Assembly: GCA_000310025.1 (NCBI GenBank)
Contig: FN649744.1
Location: forward strand, 2,602,176-2,666,175
DNA length: 64,000 bases
Direction: 5' to 3'
DNA from: Ectocarpus siliculosus
Lineage: Eukaryota > Sar > Phaeophyceae > Ectocarpales > Ectocarpaceae
The translations under genes were made by a program, and so were the position numbers. A model generated the notes under the pieces. The model did no database searches. It was given only the letters and a program-made list of their open reading frames with translations, and was not told where the DNA came from. Shown in pieces: positions 12,839-22,573 of this stretch. Numbering within the stretch: the stretch's first letter is position 1; the number at the start of each line of letters is the position of its first letter.

Positions 12839-14457
12839 AACGCATGTGGGATTCACGTGTGTGTTTGCTGACGACTTGGATATTTTCGTGTCCAAATTGA
12901 AGTGGGGGGCGAGACGCAGGGCGTTACTTCGGTTTGTTGTTTGTTTGCCCCCTACGTGGAAGTTACAAACTCATCAAGAGGGCAGCGTCTATGCTTCTCC
13001 CCACACACACACCCTGCATGCCCCTCTAGGGTTTTGCGCACGTTGTGCGGTAGAAGCTCTCGAGGCGGCAGTATTGCCTGTTAACCAATCACAAAACTGC
13101 GGGCAACTTTTTTCGATGATGTTGCGTTGATGAAAAGAAACGATGCAGCTGTTGCGGCGCCACCCCATAAGTGTAGGAGCGGCGGTGACTAATAAAAAGT
13201 TTGTTTGTGCATATATATGTAGGTGGCAAGTCACTGCCACTACTGTGTAGTGAGTTCTGAAGCGTGGCCATCGATTCCTACTTTTTATTGTGTGTTTGTT
13301 TCGATCGATGCCTTCTTTTCGTGGTGTGTCAGAGCTGAGACAGACACGCTACATGCATCCTACGCACGAAGAGACATTTTGGGAAAAAGTAAGTGTTTCG
13401 TGTTTGGTGGGTGGTGTGGTCGTGAAGTGTTTTGAACTTTTCGGCCGACCCGGGATCTGTGTTCCGAAATATTGGCGGCTTCTCCTGGTTGGCACCTTAT
13501 CTATCTGCTTACGGTGGGGGTGAGAGCCTGGAATGCAGCGAAATAAAAGATGAGCACGGGTTGCGGCAATCGGTGTGCAAAGCTATCCGCTAGGCGTTCA
13601 CTGTTTTTTTTTGTGCTTTACGCTGTACAGCTTTTGAGGGTCTGTTAAAACTTCAGAAGGCGACACCCGAAGCAAGCTCGGTTTTTGTTTCCTTGGCCAA
13701 GGGCGGCCAACCATCAAGCTTTTCATAGGGGACTCGAAACCGAGCACCTGTTGTTCTCATTGGGTCTGGATCTGTTTGAGCCTGTTCTTAAGTCTGTTCA
13801 AGTTCCTGAGTTTGGAACTGTTTGAGCCTGTTCAGTCGAGTTCTTAAGTTTGGATCTATTTGAGCTTTTGATGTTCTGGTGGAAGTCGTTGAAGGGTGGG
13901 TGGTTCTGTTTGAGCCTGTTCTCATGGTCAATCGTTACGTTTGTAACTCCCACACTCTTCTCAAGTGGTGACGCGTCCAATGTGCGACAGCGAAAACGAC
14001 TCAGCGGCGAAAGGCCTCGTTGCGTACATAGCCTACGGCAAAGCAGTCCGCGAACTCATGCTGCAGCGTAACAGACAATCCCGGCACCTTTTCAAGGAAG
14101 AAGGGGCAGAAGAAACAAGAAAGAAAGGTGGCACATCGTTTCTTATTTATTGGGCAGCGCTAGGTTCGCCGCACCGTGTAGCTGCCTCCCTCTCTCTCCC
14201 ATGGAAGCCTACTATACGATTGCGACCCATTCATGTGCGACGGGTTGTTTCTGTGTTGTCGTCATTTTCTTAAACTTCGCCTATTAATAATATAGCTAGC
14301 CTAAAGGATACTTCAAAGTACACGGTTGTTTCCGACCCTCCCTACGGTGGGTCTCTTGTGACCCATGTGTATTCCCCGATACTTTCGCTTGCTGTCCGTC
14401 CCGTTTGCGCCACACAACAAAAGCTGGAGCAATCGTGAGGAAACAAGCACAAACAAG
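12835..14457. other. Intergenic; degenerate minisatellite at 13771-13925
   Basis: No gene recognised. At 13771-13925 a phrase like GTTTGAGCCTGTTC recurs four times with spacing of about 30-50 bases, a decayed minisatellite. The right edge, CAGC at 14458-14461, is the left target duplication of the gypsy element. Confidence 0.55.
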
Positions 14458-14461
14458 CAGC

Positions 14462-14785
14462 TGTTATGGTATTTGGAGGTAGACATGTGATAGTGGTTGA
14501 TCATGGTTATTTGGCGCCGTCGGATGCTATGACGTGACGTCATGCTAGATCAGGGCTTTAAGCCGAGACATGTGCCCTTCTGTTCAGTGTGTGCGTACAG
14601 GCGATCTATGATGATCATCGCGTGTGCGTGGGATATTGTGAGTTGGCTTGGAAAGCGTTAATCAAGAGAAAGAGAACAACGGAAAGCAACAACAACCTGC
14701 TACTGCTGTGGTCAGACAAGAGAGTTCCACACAGCTACAGCTCAAAGGTGATTGATTCTGAAGGAAGGGGTCAAATACCATTACA
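14462..14785 (+). repeat. 5' LTR of the gypsy element
   Basis: The LTR is 324 bases, begins TG and ends CA, with a 14-base imperfect terminal inverted repeat. It aligns along its length with 35175-35490 and carries a short insertion around 14605-14625. It should hold the element's promoter and polyadenylation signals. Confidence 0.95.
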
Positions 14786-14786
14786 C

Positions 14787-14804
14787 TGGCGTTGTTGGTT
14801 TTGG
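14787..14804 (+). promoter_or_regulatory. Putative primer-binding site of the gypsy element
   Basis: TGGCGTTGTTGG begins one base after the 5' LTR, which is the place and the TGG start expected for a tRNA primer-binding site (complementary to a tRNA 3' CCA end). I cannot say which tRNA it matches. Confidence 0.5.
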
Positions 14805-14904
14805 TCGTGTTGCTTGATTCTTGCGTTCAATTGATTTTGATTTTTTTCGCTTTTTTGCAGTCTGCTGAATAGCGGCAGGGCAACAGCCTTGGCCCTGCTT
14901 CAGC

Positions 14905-17900
14905 ATGTCGGCTCCTGATGAGCCGCGAGGTGGCAGCGACTCTGCTGTTTCGACCCCGGTCCCTTTGTCGCCGCACAACACTCCTGATGATGATGATTCG
15001 CATGCTTCGCGTAGCTCGCTCCGTGTTGATTAAGGATTCGCCGAATGCCTTCTTGCATGTTCGCGGTCGGACTTTTCAACAGCAGCAGCAGCAGCCACGA
15101 TCGCGATCGCAGTTCGGACGCACGTTAGCAAACGTAGACTCTCAGGAAGATGATGTGGCACGATCGCACACTGAAGGCCTTGGTCGCGCGCCGCGCTCCA
15201 GGTCTGTGCCCTCTCGTGATTCAGCTCGCCACTGGTCATCAGATGTGGCACACCGCCTTGAGACACCTGCAGAAATGCAGATGCGCTCGGTGGTTCAACG
15301 CGCACACTCACACCCCGAATCCATATCCGAACACAGCAATGTGCCGGAATTGGATGGTGAAGGCTCTCGCTCTCCGAGTTTGATTGAAGCCTCACGCACG
15401 CACACGAATGAAGCTCACAGCTCCATTGTGCGCGTGTCGGACGCCCCCAGTGGCGCGGTCGAGTCTAGTACTCCTGCGCCTGGTAGCCCAGCAGTCGCTG
15501 TCGGCATGTTTGAACCTCAGAGTTTGAATTATTCCGACGCCAGCCCGGCTGTAGCCCATTCCGAGCGCGGATATGTGCCGAATGTGGATAGTGTTGGCTC
15601 TCACTCCACGAGTTTGATCGATGCCTCACACACGCACTCGATTGGAGTTAGCAGCTCCGTCGAACGCACGTCAGAACGCACCAGCGGAGCGGTCGCCTCG
15701 AGCGATTCTGCCCGTGGTCTCGCTGTCGCAAGCCCCCGAGAAACTATCAAAACGTTCTCTCGGCTACATGCCGACGCCCATTCTCTATCGCATTCCGAGA
15801 ACACCAAAAATGTTTCGGAGATGATGGATGGAGATGGCTCTCGCTATCAAAGTTTGAGAACCACTGCGACCTCACAGCAGTCGGATACCCTGAGATCCGC
15901 TGATGGTGAGACACCGCAAGCCACCAGCGGCGCATTTGCTTCCAGCAACCCTGCCCCGCTTGGTGCCGCGCATGATGCAAGCGACGCTGCACTTGTGTAC
16001 CCGCGTCCACAATCACGTGAATACACAGACAGTGAATATGTTCCGACTGGCAACCATGCTTCTGCCCCTGTCCGCACCGATGCAATTGCAGGTGCAGAGA
16101 CGTAGAACCTGCATCTAGTGTATCTTTACCCGCCGTAGACGAAGATCGTACCCCTACAGCAGCCCCTCCTCTCCCATTTGCGCCCACACGTGTGCAAACT
16201 ACGAGTATGCCTGTTGTTAGACGGTCACGGCGTCTAGGTGGTAAATCGATCTAGCACGGTCAACGGCCGCCCCAACGCGGCCTGTCTGTGCCTGCCCATG
16301 AATTACCGAAAAACGACTACACCCAGTTGTACCCCATGGTAATGCACTCTCGTCTGTTGGACCTTCACACAGGCTCTAATGAGCATGGTTTGCAGCAGGC
16401 TCGCCCTTACCCTTCGAGGTATGGTTCGCAGAGCCCCTCGCTCACCGATCCTACGGGATTTGGTTCGACGCGAAACCCTCCCAGCTCACCGGCTCAATGA
16501 GCATGGTTTGCAGCAGGCTCGCACTTACCCTTCGAGGTATGGTTCGCAGAGCCCCTCGCTCACCGATCCTACGGGATTTGGTTCGACGCGAAACCCTCCC
16601 ACCGACTCACAGGGGTTCGGTGCGGAGCCCTCGCTCACCGATCCTACGGGATTTGGTTCGACGCGAAACTCTCCCATCGACCCACAGGGGTTCGGTGCGG
16701 AGCACACGCTCACCGGTCCTTCGGGATTTGGTTCGCAGCACATGGCGCTCACCGGCTCGAATAAGCTTGGTTCCGAGCCCCAGCACGCCGGCCCTGCGGG
16801 GTACGGTCTGCCATACCAGCAGCAAGGGCTGTTGCTGAAACCACCACTGTCCATCGCTAGAGGTGGTTATGTGGTACCGCCCCCGGCCCAACCGTCATAC
16901 AGCCAAATGGCGCAAGGACCGCCGGACCTCAGCCTCCGAACGGGGGATGAATTGTTCCTTGACATTCCGGTGTCCAACTTCGCGCACGTGCACCAGCAGG
17001 CCTTCACGGAAGCATGCAGAATACCAGTCACCAAGGCGGCTACAGTGCTGACGACGATGTTAGAAAGCTCGGAGAGACCTACGGTCACTCTCCGTGAATT
17101 CATGCATCACGTCGCTCATGCCCCTACGGTAGACGCCCCATTAGTCGAATCGGTAACGCGCCTTCTGCACGGGCTCAGAGGAGGTTACGCTAACCTTACA
17201 GGTGGCTACCGCCCGGCGGAGGTCAACTGGTACCTTCCCGCCTTCGACAATGCCAAAGACTTTTTGTGTTTCCGCAGCGCTCGCCAAACTGGCGGAGCGT
17301 CTGGACCAACCCCTGACAGCCCCGCGTGACGACAGGTGAAGCAGCGTATGGACGACGGTATGACCGGAGGAGAAGCTTTCAATCACCTTCTTCGTCTGAT
17401 CGCGTCCCACTTCAAGCATGAAGACCGTGGAGACGCCTTGACAATGCTGAATGTGTTCGGTGTTCCCAACGGAACTACGTTTGGAGAATTTTTACGACAG
17501 TATCGTACTGCCGTGAACAACATCACGCACTATTCCAGTCTTTTTAGCCTAAACGAGACTTGGATTGTCGGGATCACAAGGAATAAGATCAACGACCAGT
17601 TTTCTGTGATGATGTCTGACTGTTTTCCGGGTGCAAAGCGTACCGCTGCAGAACCCTACAGTAGTCTGGATGAGATGTGGCGAGTGCTGAATGAGCTCAC
17701 GACCTCTAAGGTTATGGCTGAGAATGGCGAGCAATATGCTACGCTCTCGCTTAGTGGATTATCGTTGCATTCGCAAGGCGGTAGTCGTTCTCAAGGACGT
17801 TCGACGACGCAATCGCAGCAGCCTTGGAGCTCCCAGGGAGCACGTGGCAAATCGGTCATGCGTGTTAAGGCAGAGCCAATTCATGATGTGTTTTGTGTTA

Positions 17901-18259
17901 GCTACGATGCTTGGCCGCTGGCCACCGATGATCATTGGGAGACAGTGCATGCTGTTGTTTCCAATGGTTTCAAACGTCAACTCCCCCCCCTTTGGACACC
18001 ACTCCTTAGGACTAGAGCTGATCGAGCACAAGCGTTCAGCGCGAATGCTGGCCGTTGTTTAAACTGTCACGGGTCTGGCCACTCAATCAAACACTGTGAA
18101 CAGCCTTTCACCAATGCTAGTGATGTCCTGAACCCAGATTTAGGTGCACTGACGGATGGTGATGACACGTTTCGCCTGTGGCAAGAGCGCTTGCGGTCCT
18201 GGAGGACTAAGCCTGCGACTGCCACAACACACGGCTCACGCAACTCGAATGGCCAATAA
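14905..18259 (+). pseudogene. Gypsy gag, broken by stops and frameshifts
   Basis: An ATG at 14905 opens MSAPDEPRGGSDSA and stops at TAA 15031. The coding sense continues in another frame to 16105, in a third for about 160 bases, then in frames ending at 17329 and 18259. The N-terminal half is an array of about 78-residue Ser/Ala-rich repeats starting near 15341, 15575 and 15812, with partial copies on each side. A Thr-Gly-Phe-Gly repeat stretch follows (16378-16760). The C-terminal part is a capsid-like region (17336 on) with a CCHC zinc knuckle, CLNCHGSGHSIKHC, at about 18055-18100. Capsid and nucleocapsid roles are inferred from position and the knuckle. The repeats are not a usual gag feature. 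Confidence 0.8.
16378..16760 (+). repeat. Tandem duplications inside gag
   Basis: A unit of about 118 bases (from GAGCATGGTTTGCAGCAGGC) occurs at 16380 and 16498, nearly identical. Within and after it a unit of about 70 bases, coding for S-L-T-D-P-T-G-F-G-S-T-R-N, recurs four times with increasing divergence (to about 16760). Confidence 0.9.
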
Positions 18260-18837
18260 AACCGGCGCCATTCCCACAGACCAGCTCATAGAGTTCAATA
18301 CGCTGGTAACGCTCCAAACCCGCAACAATACACTCAGACGTGGCATCAACCGCCACCACAGGGCCTGCTGCAATCTAGTGCCCCAGCCCAACAGCACACA
18401 TTGGTAGCATACCAGCCTCATGCAGGTACTGCTCCAGCGTCTGCCACGCACGCGCAGCCGGCGTTAAGAATCAACAGCTGACTCCCCGTAGACTCCAACC
18501 CTATTCGTAAAACCGTTCATTCTTCTATGTAGACAGAATGACCGTGAAGCACACATCATGTCTGTGATGTCCATGCCCGGGATTCACTATACTTTCACAA
18601 AATTCACTCTTCTCTACGTTACTGATGTTCGGTATAACTATTTCATACGTCATTACTTTCCTTCTCATCCCGTCTCCTTCTCCAGTGTAGCAATTAAGCC
18701 GTTGTTGTGTCTCCAGACGTCTTCGATGATGACGCTGTTGTTATTGTTGTTGTTGTTGTCGTCCTGGAAGTACACCTCCTTGGTCTTGTCGGTCTTGTAT
18801 GTCGTTGTTTTCCAGGTAGTCCTGTCTTGTTTGTGAT
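18260..18837. other. Junction of gypsy gag and copia 3' region
   Basis: The sequence after the gag stop has no coding content. From roughly 18.5 kb it should belong to the reverse-oriented copia element: a phrase near 18801-18832 (CCAGGTAGTCCTGTCTTG) is repeated at 22449-22475, on the other side of the inserted LTR element. I could not place the exact gypsy/copia boundary or identify a copia 3' LTR here. Confidence 0.45.
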
Positions 18838-18842
18838 GTCTT

Positions 18843-19102
18843 TGTTCGTGTGAGTGCGTATGTAGTCGGATCTGTAGACGAGATGACTGTTTCAGGTGCC
18901 CTGCACATAGGTATGCGTTGGGTAGTACGACCAGAGAATGATTGTGCGGAGCCCCCACGCCAGCTGCTGTCAGCTGGCGTGCGCGTGGCACTCCCTTGGC
19001 TCTTTCCCCCCAACCGGGTGTGAGAGATAACAAGCATCTAAACATCAAGCACTACAATCTCTACAAAGACAACAAGGGCATACCACTTAGGGTTGACGAA
19101 TA
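18843..19102 (+). repeat. Left LTR of the 3.6-kb element
   Basis: Matches 22174-22431 except for a two-base indel near the CTCCC/GCTCTTT junction and few if any substitutions. It contains a palindrome CCAGCTGCTGTCAGCTGG at about 18960-18977. Confidence 0.95.
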
Positions 19103-19141
19103 CTCTAGAGTTTCCTTCGAAGGAGCCCCTTTGCGGAGATT

Positions 19142-20023
19142 ATGCCTGGCGACACTCCAGCGAGCGAAGGCGGCGGAACCACGATCGACATGCGCGTGGC
19201 GGAGCTGTCCACGAGGCTCGAGGAGCAAAGCAAGGTGCTGTCGGCTGTCATGGAGAAGCTCGGGCAACTTCAGATGTCGCCTGCCAGGGCGGCGGGGGCA
19301 GAAGAGGGGGAGTCAAGCGGCGCTGGCAACGCCGCAGGGCGCGGAGGAGCCGCGCCGGGCACACGGTTTGGGGTGCCACCCGGTGGAGTCGGGGGAGTAG
19401 GTTCCCCGGGCCACCCATCCGCTGCCCCCCCGCTGGGAAGCAATGCGCAGGGATTTTGGATGCAGGGGGTGATGGACAAGATGTCATCGCTGCTGCAGGC
19501 AATAACAGATTGCGGAAGCCGAGGGGGGCCAGGCGGTGCTGGAAGACGCGCCGCATCCTGCGGTGGGATTGTTGGAATCTCGCCGCCAGGCAGCTGCCTA
19601 TCAGAGCTGCACGCTGTAGCTGGCGTTAGAACAGATGACGCCGCTGGAAGAGAGAGCAGCAGTAGATCGGGCACGGAAGGTGTACCGGTGCGGGCGTTTG
19701 ACGTCCCTGCAAATGGTGGGTTTGGTGGGTTCCAGACCATCGACTTTCTCTGTACGGTTGGCAGCTCTAGCAAAGGCGCTGCTGGGGGTAGCTTGACTGC
19801 CCCGGGCACACGGGACGAGGTGTCAGGAGGTGGAGCCTGGAGGGTAATCCTTCGGGGCCACAAATATGAGCGACCTGTTGGGACCGGCCCAGTTACAAGG
19901 CAGCAACGGGGCGGCGGCGTCGGCGGTGGAGTAGCGGGCGGCACAACACACGAGCCTGTTGATCGCGGGAAAAGTACTCGCTCCGGGAGAACTGGAGGAT
20001 TGCAGTCATGGCGATTCTGGTGA
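19142..20023 (+). CDS. Gag-like ORF of the non-autonomous LTR element
   Basis: An ATG 39 bases after the left LTR opens a 293-residue frame. Residues about 15-45 (MRVAELSTRLEEQSKVLSAV) form a likely coiled coil. The rest is Gly/Ala/Pro-rich with no zinc knuckle or enzymatic motif. Position directly behind the LTR suggests a structural (Gag-type) protein or the remnant of one. I find no recognisable homology, and a non-functional leader frame is the alternative. Confidence 0.45.
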   Translation: MPGDTPASEGGGTTIDMRVAELSTRLEEQSKVLSAVMEKLGQLQMSPARAAGAEEGESSGAGNAAGRGGAAPGTRFGVPPGGVGGVGSPGHPSAAPPLGSNAQGFWMQGVMDKMSSLLQAITDCGSRGGPGGAGRRAASCGGIVGISPPGSCLSELHAVAGVRTDDAAGRESSSRSGTEGVPVRAFDVPANGGFGGFQTIDFLCTVGSSSKGAAGGSLTAPGTRDEVSGGGAWRVILRGHKYERPVGTGPVTRQQRGGGVGGGVAGGTTHEPVDRGKSTRSGRTGGLQSWRFW

Positions 20024-20499
20024 ACGTGGAATTGCCGCAGAGGAGCAAGGGCGAGACCGCGAAATCTGCTGTGCTTTTGAACGAGGGCCAACAACAACGC
20101 GGCGTTACCGCGGGGCGCTTCTTTCTGGTTGAGTTCGTGAGTGATATTGAATGATTTTGCTTGCGACGAATGATACCGAAAGTTTCTACAGGGGATTCGC
20201 GGTTAAGGCGTTTCCATTTTCTGATTTGGTGTTCGTAGAGTGATGGTAGCTTCGCTTACGATGATGCAACCAATGATGTTTTTCGAAAGGGGATTCGCGG
20301 TCCAGGCGTTTCCATTCTTGAGTGTGGGTGTTTTGTCGAGCAATTCTTGTTCGTCTTTTCCGATGGTAAAATCCAGGCGTGTTATCGCGGGTGTTTCGTA
20401 CGACGATAGTAATTCGGCTCCAAAAACCAGCCGCTCTATGATGGGGACTCGCGGTACAGGCGCTTCCATTTCATGATGTCCGCGGGCGATGAAAACTTT

Positions 20500-21005
20500 G
20501 TCTGGGGCAGAATAAAAGGGGTACGCGGGACCAGGCGTATTAAACGAGGGGATGCAGCGCAGGCGCTCCCCACAACCGATGAAAATTCACGCACAGAGGT
20601 AAACCAGTATCTAGCGTGGAGGTTGAACAGAAGGGGTGCACAGGACCAGGTGTATCAGATGAGGGGATGCAGCAAAGGCGCTCCCGACAGCCGATGAAAA
20701 CTTACGCACAGGGGTAAAACAGTATCCAGCGTGTCGGCTGAAGAGAAGGGGTACACAGGACCCGGTGTATCAAAGGAAGGGATGCAGCACAGGCGCTCCC
20801 GGCAGCCGATGAAAACTTACGCACAAGAGGTAAAGAGTATCTAGCGTGTCGGCTGAAGAGAAGGGGTACACAGGATCCGGTGTATCAAAGGAGGGGATGC
20901 AGAACAGGCGCTCCCCGCGGTCGATGAAAACTCACGCACAGGGGTAAAACAGTATCCAGCGTGTCGGCTGACAAAAAGGGGGTACACGGGACCCGGTGTA
21001 TCAAA
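20500..21005. repeat. Tandem array, unit about 120 bp, four copies
   Basis: A unit containing GATGAAAA.TCACGCACA, then a GTAAA.CAGTATC.AGCGTG phrase, a GAAGGGGTACACAGGACC phrase and GGATGCAGCACAGGCGCTCC repeats about four times with 5-15% divergence. It is internal to the non-autonomous LTR element. Confidence 0.9.
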
Positions 21006-21034
21006 AGTTACAGACGCCGGCGCAGGTGAAATTG

Positions 21035-21260
21035 TGCTGGCGTCAACATGAGGTGGAACTGGGGAGGGGAGGACACAAATGTAGGTGACATTTCCGTTGT
21101 TGCTGCTAATAGGTGTGGACCCATGTACCAGATACATCACCTTGTGTGCGTGAGGTGGAAATGGGGAGGGGAGGACACTGTTATACTGCTGTAGGTGACA
21201 TTTCCGTTGTTGCTGCAGGTAGGTGGGGACCCATGTACCAGACGTATCCACCTTACTGAG
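21035..21260. repeat. Two-copy direct repeat, unit about 110 bp
   Basis: A unit of GAGGTGGAA.TGGGGAGGGG, GTAGGTGACATTTCCGTTG and ACCCATGTACCAGA occurs twice in tandem. It lies in the right part of the non-autonomous LTR element; the following 900 bases to the right LTR hold nothing I recognise. Confidence 0.85.
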
Positions 21261-22173
21261 GGATTCGCAGTAGCAAGGCGTCTCCACAATCTATATCAGT
21301 GTTTGTCTTGTAGAAGGGGAGAAGCCCCATGATGAGAATCACTGTGTTTGTCTGTAGGAGGAAAAGAAGCCTCAGCAATGACAAGTTCTCGATGCAGTAT
21401 ATAGTCAAGCGTGTTTTCCGCGAGCGTTGAATGAAGGAGGTATTGTGTGTGGCGTACCACTCGCAGCAAAGAGCGAGGGAGGTTATCGCACGACATGATG
21501 GACCGCAGTTTTCTTCGAGTGAGGGAGAGCAGCCATATCGACGCGTGCTGTATGACGGTTGAGAATTGGAACTTTGTTTTTTTCTGAGAGTCTAAGAATT
21601 GTGTGTGAGCAGGCTGAAGTTTGGATTTCTGAGAGTCGGAGTAAGAGTTGTATGCAAGAAGGCTTATCATGCTTGATGTGTTTGACAAAACAGCTGTCCC
21701 AGGATGATAGCATTTACCACCGACCCCGGGGGCGCGCGATGCGCCGGAATCAAGGGGGAGGGAGGAAGTTAGGTGCTCAGATCATCGATAGTTGTTCGTC
21801 GAGCGGGGAGGGCAAGTAGGAGTAAATCGCAACAGACTTTTGTTTGGCTTGGGCTTTGTTGGAGTAAAATCGTGGCAGTGGCTGCAGACTTTTTGGACTT
21901 TGTTGGGTACTAGGGGAAAATGTGATATTGAAACGTGGCGGGAAGTTTACCCGGATCGATGACGTTGTCGGAGTTATCCTGTTTGCGTCTCTATCTTGCT
22001 TTTTAGTAGTACCATCCTTTGGAGGGAGGGGTTTTGACCCGGTGGCCGGGTTTCCCCTTAGGTTTTTATTGATTTGTTGTTTTTGCGGAAAAAACCTGAC
22101 TTGAGGTGGCGGAAGCACGCATCCCACAGAAGAAGAAGTGGTTAGTTACTTTAGTGTAAAGAACCAGGGAGGG

Positions 22174-22431
22174 TGTTCGTGTGAGTGCGTATGTAGTCGG
22201 ATCTGTAGACGAGATGACTGTTTCAGGTGCCCTGCACATAGGTATGCGTTGGGTAGTACGACCAGAGAATGATTGTGCGGAGCCCCCACGCCAGCTGCTG
22301 TCAGCTGGCGTGCGCGTGGCACTCCCTGCTCTTTCCCCCCAACCGGGTGTGAGAGATAACAAGCATCTAAACATCAAGCACTACAATCTCTACAAAGACA
22401 ACAAGGGCATACCACTTAGGGTTGACGAATA
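22174..22431 (+). repeat. Right LTR of the 3.6-kb element
   Basis: 258 bases, nearly identical to 18843-19102. It is followed by the target duplication GTCTT at 22432-22436. Confidence 0.95.
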
Positions 22432-22573
22432 GTCTTTCCTTGTCGTTGTTGTCCAGGTAGTCCTGTCTTGTTCTTCTTGGTAGTGGTTGGTGTGTAGTCG
22501 TCGCACCAGCCTTCCCGTGTTGTCCTTATACATCTGAAACTATCACATTTGCTGCTCCGCCATATGAAATCTC

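Larger units (their letters stand above)
18843..22431 (+). mobile_element. Non-autonomous LTR retrotransposon, 3.6 kb, nested in copia
   Basis: The LTRs are 18843-19102 (260 bases) and 22174-22431 (258 bases), nearly identical. Both start TGTTCGTGTG and end GACGAATA, so the ends form a short imperfect inverted repeat. A perfect 5-base duplication GTCTT flanks it (18838-18842 and 22432-22436). A purine-rich GGGAGGG lies directly before the right LTR and may serve as polypurine tract. The interior has one gag-like frame and tandem arrays but no protease, reverse transcriptase or integrase, so it would need another element's enzymes. The near-identical LTRs suggest a younger insertion than the gypsy element. 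Confidence 0.9.

Noticed and set aside
20500-21005. Regularly spaced repeats that might suggest a CRISPR array
   Set aside because: The repeats are long, directly tandem and diverged, without unique spacers, and the DNA is eukaryotic.
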